Of a stretch of DNA of 64,000 bases, positions 17,120 through 26,448 are shown one piece after another. The stretch covers positions 62,001 to 126,000 of the forward strand of contig NZ_VUYU01000010.1 of the NCBI RefSeq assembly GCF_011682065.1. The letters run 5' to 3'. Each line of letters opens with the position of its first letter. Within the stretch, counting starts at the first letter, position 1. Under the pieces are notes generated by a model. That model did no database searches. It was not told the DNA's origin and worked only from the letters and a program-made list of their open reading frames with translations. The position numbers were made by a program, and so were the translations under genes. The DNA comes from Massilia rubra (GTDB lineage: Bacteria; Pseudomonadota; Gammaproteobacteria; Burkholderiales; Burkholderiaceae_D).

Positions 17120-18157
17120 ATGAAGCATTTCAGAATTTCATTTTTAGTCACCTTCGTCTGCCTTGCGGTGGCCGGATGGTGGGGCTACCAGCACCACGGG
17201 ATCGGCGGCATGTTCTCGGCGCTGGGCGTGGCGGCCATCCTGGGCATCATGGAAGTGTCGCTGTCCTTCGATAACGCGGTCGTGAACGCCTCGGTGCTCA
17301 AGACCTGGGACGATTACTGGCAAAAGCTGTTCCTCGGCGTCGGTATCATCATCGCCGTGTTCGGTATGCGTTTGCTGTTCCCGCTGGTGATCGTGGCGCA
17401 AGCTGCCGACCTGGGCATTATTGAAGTGTGGAACCTGGCCCTGTCCGATCCTAAAGCGTACTCGGCGCACCTGACGGCGCACCATGCGGAAGTGGCGGCG
17501 TTTGGCGGTATGTTCCTGTTGCTGGTGTTCCTGAACTTCCTGCTGGACGATGAAAAAGAAACCCACTGGCTCGGCCGCATCGAAGAAAAGCTCGGCGCGC
17601 TCGGTAAAGTCGGCTCGATTTCGGTGATGATTGCACTCGGTACCTTGATGGCCAGCATGACGATGGTCGCCGAAGCGCAAAAGATGGTCGTGCTGATGGC
17701 CGGCCTGTGGGGTATCCTGATTTACGTTGGTGTCGACACGATCAGCAGCCTGCTCGAAGGCGATGAAGCCGAAGGCAGCAATGTCGGCGACATGGTCAAG
17801 CGCGGTGGTATCGGTGGCTTCCTGTACCTGGAAGTGCTGGACGCATCGTTCTCCTTCGACGGCGTGATCGGCGCGTTTGCGATCACCACCGACGTCGTGA
17901 TCATCATGCTCGGCCTGGCGATCGGTGCGATGTTCGTGCGTTCGATGACGGTGTTTTTGGTCAAGAAGGGCACGCTCGACGAATTCGTGTACCTGGAGCA
18001 CGGCGCACACTATGCGATCGGTATCCTGGCGCTGATTATGTTGGCAAGCATGAAGTTCCATGTACCTGAAATCTTCACCGGCCTGATTGGCGTGGCCTTT
18101 ATCGTCGCCTCGCTGTGGTCGTCGGTGCAGCACAAGAAACTGCAGCTGGCGGCGTAA
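17120..18157 (+). CDS. DUF475 integral membrane protein (TerC-like)
   Basis: Polytopic protein of 345 residues with about nine helices. It has two Asp-containing repeats, IMEVSLSFDNAVVNASVLK and LEVLDASFSFDGVIGAFAIT, the hallmark of the TerC/YkoY/DUF475 group, whose members affect manganese or tellurite handling. The ATG at 17120 follows GAGGGAAA. It heads a TerD-AIM24-TerD gene set. The short leader leaves no room for a yybP-ykoY manganese riboswitch. Confidence 0.88.
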   Translation: MKHFRISFLVTFVCLAVAGWWGYQHHGIGGMFSALGVAAILGIMEVSLSFDNAVVNASVLKTWDDYWQKLFLGVGIIIAVFGMRLLFPLVIVAQAADLGIIEVWNLALSDPKAYSAHLTAHHAEVAAFGGMFLLLVFLNFLLDDEKETHWLGRIEEKLGALGKVGSISVMIALGTLMASMTMVAEAQKMVVLMAGLWGILIYVGVDTISSLLEGDEAEGSNVGDMVKRGGIGGFLYLEVLDASFSFDGVIGAFAITTDVVIIMLGLAIGAMFVRSMTVFLVKKGTLDEFVYLEHGAHYAIGILALIMLASMKFHVPEIFTGLIGVAFIVASLWSSVQHKKLQLAA

Positions 18158-18188
18158 TTGACGTCGTTAAGCGCTGAGTAATACAAAG

Positions 18189-18236
18189 GCGGCAAACTGA
18201 AGAACACCAGTTTGCCGCGTCATTCCCCCGGTGTTC
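18189..18236 (+). promoter_or_regulatory. Structured leader with possible pseudoknot before terD
   Basis: A perfect 10-bp stem (GCGGCAAACT at 18189-18198 with AGTTTGCCGC at 18209-18218) encloses a 10-base loop. Seven loop bases, GAACACC (18202-18208), are exactly complementary to GGTGTTC at 18230-18236. The RNA could form an H-type pseudoknot or switch between two stems, about 20 bases before the TTTGGAG ribosome binding site of the TerD gene. No U-tract follows the first stem, so it is not a standard terminator. Confidence 0.5.
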
Positions 18237-18266
18237 ATTGTCTTAACAACTTTTGGAGAATAAAGT

Positions 18267-18842
18267 ATGCCTATCAGCTTGCAAAAAGGCGGTAACGTCA
18301 ACCTGAGTAAAGAAGCACCCGGCCTGACCAAGATGATCGTCGGCCTCGGCTGGGACACGCGCGCCACCGACGGCAGCGCGTTCGACCTGGACGGCGCTGT
18401 ATTCCTGCTCGGCGCCAGCGGCAAGGTCCGTTCCGACGCCGACTTCATCTTCTACAACAACCTGAAATCGGCTGACGGCTCGATCACCCACTCGGGCGAC
18501 AACAAAACCGGCGCCGGCGATGGCGACGACGAAAACGTGACCATCGACCTGGCCAATGTGCCGGCCGATATCGACAAGATCGTTCTGGCCGTGACGATTC
18601 ACGATGCCGAGACACGCCGCCAGAACTTCGGTATGGTATCGAAAGCGTTCGTCCGCTGCGTCAACGCCGCCGGCAACGCCGAAATCGCCCGCTACGACCT
18701 GTCGGAAGACGGCTCGACGGAAGCGGCCATGATCTTCGGTGAAGTCTACCGCGCAGGCAGCGACTGGAAATTCCGCGCCATCGGCCAGGGCTTCCAGGGT
18801 GGCCTGGGTCCTCTGGCAACGAGTTTCGGCGTCAACGTTTAA
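18267..18842 (+). CDS. TerD family calcium-binding stress protein
   Basis: TerD-fold protein of 191 residues. It has the family start [20 protein letters not shown], the GLGWD motif, the [10 protein letters not shown] strand and the acidic calcium-binding stretch [13 protein letters not shown]. TerD proteins form part of membrane-associated tellurite, phage and chemical stress complexes with TerC-like proteins. It has a clear GGAG ribosome binding site. It lies downstream of the DUF475 gene and upstream of an AIM24-like gene. Confidence 0.94.
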   Translation: MPISLQKGGNVNLSKEAPGLTKMIVGLGWDTRATDGSAFDLDGAVFLLGASGKVRSDADFIFYNNLKSADGSITHSGDNKTGAGDGDDENVTIDLANVPADIDKIVLAVTIHDAETRRQNFGMVSKAFVRCVNAAGNAEIARYDLSEDGSTEAAMIFGEVYRAGSDWKFRAIGQGFQGGLGPLATSFGVNV

Positions 18843-18899
18843 CTTTGCATGGTGGTCCGCGCAGGTAAGCAGCGGCGCGGGCTGCGATAAGGAGCCAGC

Positions 18900-19595
18900 A
18901 TGCCAGTTTTTACCATCACAGGCGATATCGATCCTTTCCTGCACGTGTCCATGACGCGCGGCGAGACGATTTACTGCGAATCGGGCGCGATGGTGATGAT
19001 GGAGTCCGCGCTTGACCTCAAGGGCAAGATGCAGGGCGGCATCGGCAGCGCGCTGATGCGGCGCTTCGCCAACGGTGAATCGTTCTTCCAGCAGCACATC
19101 GAAGCGCTGCGCGGCGATGGCGATTGCCTGCTCTCGCCGACCCTGCCGGGCGCGATGCAGATCATCGACGTCGGCCAGCGCCACTACCTGCTCAGCGATG
19201 GCGCCTTTGTCGCGGCCAGCGCCAGGGTCGAACTGAAGGTGCGCACCCAAAGCCTCGGCAATGCGCTGTTCGCCGACAGCGGCGGCTTTTTCGTCACGGA
19301 AACCAGCGGTACCGGCCAGGTGGTCGTGTCCGGCTTCGGCTCGATGCATGAGCTGGTGGTCGAGAAGGGCAAGGACGTCACGATCGACAATTCGCACGTG
19401 GTCGCCTGGGACAGCAGCCTGCAGTACACGCCGTCGATCACCACCGGCGCCAGCGCCGGCTTTTTAGGTAATCTGATCAACAGCCAGACCAGCGGGGAGG
19501 GCATCGTGCTACGCTTCTCCGGCAATGGCAAAGTCTATATTTGTTCGCGCAACCGTGCCTCGTTCCAAGCCTGGGCGGCAGGCCGCGCGCGCTAA
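18900..19595 (+). CDS. AIM24/TIGR00266 family protein
   Basis: Beta-rich protein of 231 residues of the AIM24-like family (TIGR00266). Typical segments are LHVSMTRGETIYCESGAMV near the start, the FANGESFFQ segment, and NSHVVAWDSSLQYTPSI with a Gly-rich SGEGIVLRFSGNGKVYICSRN end. The molecular role is unclear, but such genes recur with TerD genes in stress operons. AAGGAG precedes the ATG. It sits between two TerD genes with short gaps. Confidence 0.9.
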   Translation: MPVFTITGDIDPFLHVSMTRGETIYCESGAMVMMESALDLKGKMQGGIGSALMRRFANGESFFQQHIEALRGDGDCLLSPTLPGAMQIIDVGQRHYLLSDGAFVAASARVELKVRTQSLGNALFADSGGFFVTETSGTGQVVVSGFGSMHELVVEKGKDVTIDNSHVVAWDSSLQYTPSITTGASAGFLGNLINSQTSGEGIVLRFSGNGKVYICSRNRASFQAWAAGRAR

Positions 19596-19613
19596 AAACC
19601 AAGGAGTCATACC

Positions 19614-20195
19614 ATGTCAGTCAATCTGCAAAAAGGCCAGAAAATTTCTCTGGATAAAGAAGCCGGCAGCACCCTGACCCGCATTACCATGGGCCTGGGA
19701 TGGGATGCCATCAAGACCAAGGGCCTGTTCGGCTTTGGCGGCAAGACCCAGTCGGTCGATCTGGACGCTTCCTGCCTCTTGTTCGACGAGAGCGGCAGCC
19801 CGGTCGATGTGGTCTGGTTCCGCCAGCTCAAGAGCAAGGATGGCAGCATCGTGCACACGGGCGACAACCGCACCGGCGCCGGCGACGGCGACGACGAGCA
19901 GATCCTGGTCGACCTGACCCAGGTGCCGGCCAATGTCAAGTCGCTGGTGTTTACCGTGAACAGCTTCACCGGCCAGAACTTCGCCCAGGTCGAAAACGCT
20001 TACTGCCGCATCATCAACGGCGCCGACCAGAAGGAAGTGGCGCGCTTTAACCTGTCGGTGCAGGGCGAGCACACGGCCCAGATCATGGCCAAGCTGTACC
20101 GTCACGGCGGCGAGTGGAAGATGCACGCGATCGGCGAAAACGGCAGCGGCCAGACCTTCGATGAGCTGATGCCGAAGATCACGCCGCACCTGTAA
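19614..20195 (+). CDS. TerD family stress protein (second copy)
   Basis: A 193-residue TerD-fold protein, paralogous to the one at 18267. It has MSVNLQKGQKISLDKEAG, GLGWD, an insert KTKGLFGFGGKTQ and the calcium-binding [13 protein letters not shown]. The insert resembles TerZ-type or TerX-like members. AAGGAG precedes the ATG, 18 bases after the AIM24-like gene, so the three genes form one operon. Confidence 0.93.
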   Translation: MSVNLQKGQKISLDKEAGSTLTRITMGLGWDAIKTKGLFGFGGKTQSVDLDASCLLFDESGSPVDVVWFRQLKSKDGSIVHTGDNRTGAGDGDDEQILVDLTQVPANVKSLVFTVNSFTGQNFAQVENAYCRIINGADQKEVARFNLSVQGEHTAQIMAKLYRHGGEWKMHAIGENGSGQTFDELMPKITPHL

Positions 20196-20260
20196 TTGTT
20201 TGCGCCGGCCGGGTTCCATCCCGGCAAGGCGCCTTGCGCGACCGGCGCTCCGCACCAAGC

Positions 20261-20285
20261 CCATCCGTATGCGATACGGGTTTTT
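20261..20285 (+). terminator. Terminator after the Ter-type operon
   Basis: CCGTAT, loop gcg, ATACGG, followed by G and five T. A short intrinsic terminator 66 bases after the last TerD stop codon. Stem length is modest. Confidence 0.55.
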
Positions 20286-20329
20286 GGCGCGGGGTGCTTT
20301 TTTTGCGCATCGATCAACACCACGCTGCT

Positions 20330-20488
20330 AAGTAAGTGTGCAGAAATTATTGTGATTTATAGCGAACAGAAGCGGATGCCTTGCAAGGCGCACGCCGCGA
20401 CGCAGTGCGAGCACTGCTAGCGGTGGGCAACACAGCAAGGCGCCGCTTATGGCAGCTATAAATTACAAGAATTTATGCGCACTTACTT
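20330..20488. mobile_element. MITE-like element with 34-bp imperfect terminal inverted repeats
   Basis: AAGTAAGTG opens a 34-bp arm at 20330-20363 that pairs with 20455-20488 at 30 of 34 positions. The arms are A/T-rich while the roughly 90-base core is G/C-rich and has its own short inverted repeats (GCGGATGCCTTGC and GCAAGGCGCCGC). The 159-bp size, long inverted ends and lack of a gene fit a non-autonomous miniature element. It ends 69 bases upstream of the giant helicase gene. No target duplication could be confirmed. Confidence 0.6.
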
Positions 20489-20557
20489 AAAATCGCGCTC
20501 GGAACAGCAAGCGAGGAACACACCCGCGATGCGACCATTTTCATTGCAAAGCGTTGT

Positions 20558-23500
20558 ATGACCCTTGAAACGATCGGCGCGCCCGCGCGCCAGGAATCGC
20601 CATCGACCGGCGCCGCCACCGCCATCGCCCCGCGCTGCCTCTCGATCGACCTGGAAGTGGGCTTGAAAGACGGCCTGATCCACCAGTTCGCCGCCGTGCG
20701 CGGCGAAACCGGCGAGGCCTTCGTCTTCACCAACGGTGATTTGGAGCAGGCGCTGGCGCGGCTCGACGACTTTGCCGACCCGGCCGCCTTCCTGCTCGGC
20801 CACAACCTGCTCGCATTCGACGCGCCGCACCTGGCCGCCGTGGCGCCGCCACTACGCTTGCTCAAGCTGCCGATGGTCGACACCTTGCGCCTCAATCCGC
20901 TCGCCTTTCCGCGCCATCCTTACCATCACCTGGTCAAGCATTACAAGCAAGGCCAACTGCAGCGCGGCAAGCTCAACGACCCGGAGCGCGACGCCCGCCT
21001 GACCCTGCAAGTGTTCACCGACCAGCTGGCCGCCTTGCGCGAGATGCAGGACAGCGCGCCCGCCCTGCTGTTGGCCTGGCACTGGCTCACCACTGATGCC
21101 GGGACGCTATCGGGTCTCAATTCCCTGTTCATGATGGTGCGCCGCAACACGCGCCCGAACGATGCCGATGCCATTGCCGCCATCCTGAGCCGCCTCGACG
21201 GCCAGGCCTGCATGACCGAGGCGGCGGCGGTCGCCGCTGACGCGCCCACCCTCGGTTGGGCGCTGGCCTACGCACTGGCCTGGCTCTCGGTGGCTGGCGC
21301 CAGCTCCGTCCTGCCGCCCTGGGTGCGCCACCAGTTCCCGCAAGCGGCGCAACTGGTGCGACGCCTGCGCGACAAGGCCTGCAGCGACCCGGCCTGCGCC
21401 TGGTGCGGCGCGCGCCACAACCCGCTGGCGGAACTGAAGCGCTGGTTCCCGAGGATGACCGCCTTTCGCCCCGAACCGTGCGACGCCCACGGCCGCCCCT
21501 TGCAGGAAGCGATCGTCGACGCCGCCATGCGCGGACGCCACGTGCTCGGCATCCTCCCCACCGGCACCGGCAAGTCGCTGTGCTACCAGATTGCCGCCCT
21601 GTCGCGCTACGACAAGACTGGCGCGCTGACGGTCGTCATTTCGCCGCTGGTGGCGCTGATGGCCGACCAGGTGGCGGGCCTGGAAGCGCGCGGCATCGGC
21701 TGCGCGGTGGCGATTAACGGCCTGCTGTCGATTCCCGAACGGGCCGCCGCGCTGGAGCGGGTGCGCCTGGGCGACGCCGGCATCGTCATCGTCTCGCCCG
21801 AACAACTGCGCAGTCCCGGCGTGCGGCGCGTGCTCGAACAGCGCGAGATCGGTGCCTGGGTGCTCGACGAGGCGCACTGCATCTCGAAATGGGGCCACGA
21901 TTTCCGCCCCGACTACCGCTACGTCGGCCGCTTCATCCGCGAGCGCGCCGGGCAGGGCGACATTGCCCCGGTGCTGTGCCTGACCGCCACCGCCAAACCG
22001 GACGTGGTGGCCGACATGCTGGCCCACTTTCGCGACAAAGTCGGGATCGACCTGATGGTGCTCGATGGCGGTGCGCGCCGCGTCAACCTGTCGTTCTCGG
22101 TGGTGCCCACCACCCCGGCCGAAAAATTCGCGCACATCCATCAACTGCTCGACGCCGAACTGCCAGCGCATGCGCCCGGCGGCGCGATCGTCTACTGCGC
22201 CACCAAAAAACAGACCGAGGAAGTCGCCGCCTTCCTGCGCCAGAAAGAGGTAGGCGCGGCGCACTTCCATGCCGGCCTGCGCGGGCGCGACAAGAAAGAC
22301 CGCCAGCAAGCCTTCATCGCCGGCGAGCTCAAAGTCATGGTCGCCACCAACGCCTTCGGCATGGGCATCGACAAGCCGGACGTGCGCCTGGTGATCCATG
22401 CCGACATTCCCGGCTCGCTCGAAAACTACCTGCAGGAAGCCGGGCGCGCCGGGCGCGATTGCGGCGCGGCCCAGTGCGTGCTGCTCTACACGGTGGAGGA
22501 TGTGGAGCGCCAGTTCGCCATGTCGGCCCGCTCGCGCCTGTCGCAGCAGGATATCCAGGTGGTGCTCAAGGCGATCAAGCGCCTGGAGCGCAAAAAACAC
22601 GGCGACGCCGACATCATCGCCACCGCCGGCGAGATATTGACCGAAGACGCCGACGGCGACTTTGCGCGCGACTCGGCCACCGACGACACCCGCGTGCGCA
22701 CCGCCATCGCCTGGCTGGAAGAAGCCAGGCTGCTCACGCGCGAAGAAAACCAGGTGCAGATCTTCCCATCCTCGCTGCGCGTGGCCACGCTCGAGCAGGC
22801 GCGCGCGAAGCTGGCCGCCTATCCGCTGTTCCAGGAGCATCGCACGGCCTTGCTGGCGCTGGTGGAGGCCCTGATCGGCGCCGACGCCGACGAAGGCATC
22901 TCCACCGACGAATTGATGAACGCTTCGGGCCTGTCGGCCGAGAAGGTGCGCGCCGCCTTGTATGAGCTGGAGCAGTACAAGATCGCCAGCAACGACACCG
23001 CGCTGACCGCTTTCGTGCACGTGGCGGTGGAGATGTCGTCCAGGCGCCTGTTCGAACAAAGCTGCGCGCTCGAAGAAGCGTTGTTGGACGCCATGCGCGA
23101 AGGCGCGCCCGACCTGGCCAAGGGCGGCTCCTCGGTGCTGCACCTGCGCCACGCCAGCTCGCGCCTGAAAGACGCGGGCCTGGACTGGGCCTTGCCCGAC
23201 AAGCTGCTGCGCATCGTGCGCAGCATCGCCAACGACGGCCATGGCGACGATGGCGTCGGCAGTGTGGGCGTGCGCCAGCTCGACGCCGAAAACGTGCAGG
23301 TCACCCTGCAACGCAGCTGGCAGCAGATCGCCAGCACCGCCGCCCTGCGCCGCGACGGCGCTGGCGCGCTGCTGCGGCACCTGCTCGCCAGCCTGCCGCC
23401 CAGCGCGCGCGGCAACGACCAACTGGCCAGCACCACGCTCGGCCAGCTGCTCGCGGCCATCGAGGGCGACCTGGAACTGGCGGGCCGGGCCAAGTCATGC

Positions 23501-25720
23501 CCCAGGCTGGTCGACCGCGGCCTGCTGTGGCTGCACGAGCAGGGCGTGATCCGCCTGAACAAGGGCATGGCGGTGTTCCGCCCGGCGATGACGATTCGCC
23601 TGGCGCCCGAACGGCGCGGCTTCTACAAGGCCGACTTCGCGCCGCTGCAGCTGCACTACAGTGAACAGGTGGTGCAGATCCACGTCATGGCCGAATACGT
23701 GCAGCGCGGCCTGCAAAAGATGGCCGACGCGCTGCAACTGGCGATGGATTACTTCGGCATGGAGCGCGATCAGTTCATCGCGCAATGGCTGCCGGCGCGC
23801 GAAAAGGAACTGGAGCGCCAGACCACGCCGGCCTCGTGGCGCGCGATTGTCGAGAGCCTCAATAACAGCGCCCAGCAGCGCATCGTGGCCGACGACCGCG
23901 AACGCACCAACGTGCTGGCGCTGGCCGGCCCCGGCTCGGGCAAGACGCGCGTGCTGGTGCACCGCATCGCTTACCTGGTGCGGGTGCGGCGGGAGAATCC
24001 GCGCGCGATCCTGGTGCTGACCTATAATCGCCACGCCGCCGTCGAAATCCGGCGCCGTCTGGCCGCCCTGATCGGGCGCGAAGCCGCCGGCGTGATCGTA
24101 CTGACCTGCCACGCGCTGGCGATGCGCCTGGCCGGCATCAGCTTCGACAAGCACCCCGGCGCCGCCGACGACCTGCTCAGGCAAGTCATTCCGCAGGCGG
24201 TGGCCCTGTTGAACGGAACCGGCCTGGCGCCGCAGGAAGCGGACGAGCAGCGCGACCGCCTGCTCGGCGCCTTCCGTTGGATTCTGGTGGACGAATACCA
24301 GGACATCGGACCGGACCAGTACGCGCTCATCTCGGCGCTGGCGGGGCGCAACAGCGCCGACGAGGATGCGCGCCTGTCCCTGTTTGCGGTCGGCGACGAC
24401 GACCAGAACATCTACGCCTTCAACGGCGCCTCGGTCGACTTCATCCGCCGCTTCGAACAGGACTACAGCGCCAGGCCGGCCTACCTGACCGAGAACTACC
24501 GCTCGACGCGGCACATCATCGACGCGTCCAACCTGCTGATCGCGCCGGCTTGCGCGCGCATGAAAAACCAGAACCCGATCAGCATCGACCGCGCGCGCAG
24601 CAAGCTTGACGCGGGCGGTGCGTGGCATGCGCGCGACGCGGTCGGGCGCGGACGGGTGCAGATCATCGACGCCGGCGTGGATAACGCCAGCCAGGCGCTG
24701 GCCATCATGGCCGAATTGCAGCGCCTGGCCGCGCTCGATCCCGGCTGGGACTGGGCCGGTGTGGCGGTCATCGCGCGAGAATGGAAAACCCTGGAACCGG
24801 TGCGCACCTTTTGCATGATGAACGCCATCCCGGTGCAGCTGGCCAACGAAGAAGCCGCGCAATTCTGGCGCCTGCGCGAAACCCAGGCGCTGGTGCGCTG
24901 GCTGCGCCAGGACGCCGCTGCGCTGGTCGACACCGCGGCCATCGAGGCCTGGCTGGACACCCAGCCGCACGGCACCTGGCTTGCCCTGTTGCTCCAGGCG
25001 GTGCAGGAATACGCGCTCGAGACGGGCGGCGCCGAACTGCCGGTGGCGCACTTCATCGAATGGCTGGCCGAATGGGGCCGCGAAGCGCGCCGGCGCCAGA
25101 CTGGCTTACTGCTGCTGACGGCGCACCGCGCCAAGGGGCTCGAGTTCGAGCACGTCGCCGTGGCCGATGGCGATTGGACCGCGCTCAGTAGCAACGACGA
25201 CGCCGATGCGCCGCGCCGCCTTTACTACGTGGCGATGACGCGCGCACGCCAGACGCTGACGCTGGCGCGCTTTGCGCCATCGCGCAGCCGTCCGGCCAGC
25301 CTGCTCGACGCACTGGACGACGCCCCATGCCTGCTGCGCCGCGCGCCAGTGGCGCTGGCTGCGCCGCCGGGTGCGCTGCGGCGCCGCTATCTGCAGCTAA
25401 GCTTGGAAGATGTCGACATCGGCTTCGTCGGCCGGATGGCGGCGGGCGACCCGGTCCACCGCGCCATCGGGGCGCTGCGGATCGACGATCCGCTGCTGCT
25501 ACGCGAGGGCAAAGCCAAGTGGGAGCTGGTCACGCTCGATGGGGTGGTGGTGGGCCAGCTGGCCCGCTCATTCAAGCCGCCGCACAATCTGCGCTGGAGC
25601 GCGGGACGGGTCGCGGCCATCCTGGTACGCCAGGCTGCCGACGACGACACTGATTACCGTCGTCTGGCCCGCTGCGACCAATGGGAAGTGGTGCTGCCGG
25701 AACTCGTCTTCGACATCTGA
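20558..25720 (+). CDS. Giant DEDD exonuclease-RecQ-UvrD helicase fusion
   Basis: A 1720-residue protein joining three DNA-processing units. Residues about 25-155 look like a DnaQ-type 3'-5' exonuclease (D31-x-E33, H82-N83 with D88, and D145). Residues about 310-760 are a RecQ superfamily 2 helicase with Walker A GILPTGTGKS (K339), DEAH at 437-440 and a QEAGRAGRD motif; the RecQ zinc site is not evident. Residues about 1100-1610 are a UvrD/Rep superfamily 1 helicase with AGPGSGKT (K1129), VDEYQD (1244-1249) and TAHRAKGLEFEHV (about 1521-1533). It stands alone after the Ter locus. A repair or anti-phage role is inference. The ATG lacks a strong ribosome binding site. Confidence 0.88.
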   Translation: MTLETIGAPARQESPSTGAATAIAPRCLSIDLEVGLKDGLIHQFAAVRGETGEAFVFTNGDLEQALARLDDFADPAAFLLGHNLLAFDAPHLAAVAPPLRLLKLPMVDTLRLNPLAFPRHPYHHLVKHYKQGQLQRGKLNDPERDARLTLQVFTDQLAALREMQDSAPALLLAWHWLTTDAGTLSGLNSLFMMVRRNTRPNDADAIAAILSRLDGQACMTEAAAVAADAPTLGWALAYALAWLSVAGASSVLPPWVRHQFPQAAQLVRRLRDKACSDPACAWCGARHNPLAELKRWFPRMTAFRPEPCDAHGRPLQEAIVDAAMRGRHVLGILPTGTGKSLCYQIAALSRYDKTGALTVVISPLVALMADQVAGLEARGIGCAVAINGLLSIPERAAALERVRLGDAGIVIVSPEQLRSPGVRRVLEQREIGAWVLDEAHCISKWGHDFRPDYRYVGRFIRERAGQGDIAPVLCLTATAKPDVVADMLAHFRDKVGIDLMVLDGGARRVNLSFSVVPTTPAEKFAHIHQLLDAELPAHAPGGAIVYCATKKQTEEVAAFLRQKEVGAAHFHAGLRGRDKKDRQQAFIAGELKVMVATNAFGMGIDKPDVRLVIHADIPGSLENYLQEAGRAGRDCGAAQCVLLYTVEDVERQFAMSARSRLSQQDIQVVLKAIKRLERKKHGDADIIATAGEILTEDADGDFARDSATDDTRVRTAIAWLEEARLLTREENQVQIFPSSLRVATLEQARAKLAAYPLFQEHRTALLALVEALIGADADEGISTDELMNASGLSAEKVRAALYELEQYKIASNDTALTAFVHVAVEMSSRRLFEQSCALEEALLDAMREGAPDLAKGGSSVLHLRHASSRLKDAGLDWALPDKLLRIVRSIANDGHGDDGVGSVGVRQLDAENVQVTLQRSWQQIASTAALRRDGAGALLRHLLASLPPSARGNDQLASTTLGQLLAAIEGDLELAGRAKSCPRLVDRGLLWLHEQGVIRLNKGMAVFRPAMTIRLAPERRGFYKADFAPLQLHYSEQVVQIHVMAEYVQRGLQKMADALQLAMDYFGMERDQFIAQWLPAREKELERQTTPASWRAIVESLNNSAQQRIVADDRERTNVLALAGPGSGKTRVLVHRIAYLVRVRRENPRAILVLTYNRHAAVEIRRRLAALIGREAAGVIVLTCHALAMRLAGISFDKHPGAADDLLRQVIPQAVALLNGTGLAPQEADEQRDRLLGAFRWILVDEYQDIGPDQYALISALAGRNSADEDARLSLFAVGDDDQNIYAFNGASVDFIRRFEQDYSARPAYLTENYRSTRHIIDASNLLIAPACARMKNQNPISIDRARSKLDAGGAWHARDAVGRGRVQIIDAGVDNASQALAIMAELQRLAALDPGWDWAGVAVIAREWKTLEPVRTFCMMNAIPVQLANEEAAQFWRLRETQALVRWLRQDAAALVDTAAIEAWLDTQPHGTWLALLLQAVQEYALETGGAELPVAHFIEWLAEWGREARRRQTGLLLLTAHRAKGLEFEHVAVADGDWTALSSNDDADAPRRLYYVAMTRARQTLTLARFAPSRSRPASLLDALDDAPCLLRRAPVALAAPPGALRRRYLQLSLEDVDIGFVGRMAAGDPVHRAIGALRIDDPLLLREGKAKWELVTLDGVVVGQLARSFKPPHNLRWSAGRVAAILVRQAADDDTDYRRLARCDQWEVVLPELVFDI

Positions 25721-25740
25721 ACCGGCTGACGTCAAACGCC

Positions 25741-25848
25741 GGTGCCAGGCCTGACAAACGGACACGGCCTCTGCAGGAAGCCTCGGGCGCGCATTGCCAC
25801 TGTTCAGCCCGTGGCGAAATGTTAACACCTGACACCAAATATGACACA
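25741..25848. repeat. Degenerate copies of the GGTGTCAGGTCTGACA repeat
   Basis: GGTGCCAGGCCTGACA at 25741 is a diverged copy of the repeat at 456-610, differing at about four of 25 positions. A further loose inverted match (CACCTGACACC and then TGACAC) lies at 25826-25846. They fill part of the 194-base gap between the helicase and the PEP-CTERM gene. Confidence 0.5.
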
Positions 25849-25914
25849 GACAACGCATGGGTGCCGTGGCATCGTCGCTATAATGAATATTTTTACAACA
25901 TTAAAGGATTGAAA

Positions 25915-26448
25915 ATGTTACGTTATCTCGCGTGCGCAGCAACCGCTTTCATGTTCCTTAGCCCGGCCCAAGCGGCCCTGCAATCCTACGACTGGAGTTT
26001 CACTGGCGGCTTCTCCTATCCCGGCCTTGATGGATTTCCGCGCGACACCACGCTCAAGGGCACTTTCACGGTGGATGACTTGAACGCCGACGGCAAGTTC
26101 GACAAATCCGAATTGCAGTCGCTTTCCTATTTTGGCCACGAATATACGAACTGTGCTGAGTGCACAATCGACAGCTTCTTGTGGGTACCGGGCAGTGCGC
26201 CGAAGTTCGACCTTTCCCGTTCAAACTATACTGGGCCGTACTATTATTCCCATTCCTTACAAACGGGGGTCAAGTTCCGCGACTTCGGAGGCGTCTATGG
26301 TCAAGGCGAGCCGTACAGTAGCGGTGGTGACTGGACCCCGGACGTCACCTGGAAAGTGAGCGCGGTGCCCGAGCCGCAAACCTGGCTGATGCTGGGCGCG
26401 GGCCTGCTGGCCATTGGCGCTGCCGTGCGCCGCCGCAAGGTTGGTTGA
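25915..26448 (+). CDS. PEP-CTERM protein with EF-hand-like loop (copy 1)
   Basis: Exported 177-residue protein. A signal peptide (ending SPAQA, about residue 20) is followed by a beta-rich body, a canonical 12-residue EF-hand-type calcium loop DLNADGKFDKSE (about residues 51-62), a Cys pair (CAEC) and a PEP-CTERM tail: VPEPQTW, a helix, then RRRK. The tail marks it for exosortase sorting to the cell surface. AAAGGA precedes the ATG, and TATAAT is at 25879-25884. A close paralogue lies at 29535. Confidence 0.88.
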   Translation: MLRYLACAATAFMFLSPAQAALQSYDWSFTGGFSYPGLDGFPRDTTLKGTFTVDDLNADGKFDKSELQSLSYFGHEYTNCAECTIDSFLWVPGSAPKFDLSRSNYTGPYYYSHSLQTGVKFRDFGGVYGQGEPYSSGGDWTPDVTWKVSAVPEPQTWLMLGAGLLAIGAAVRRRKVG

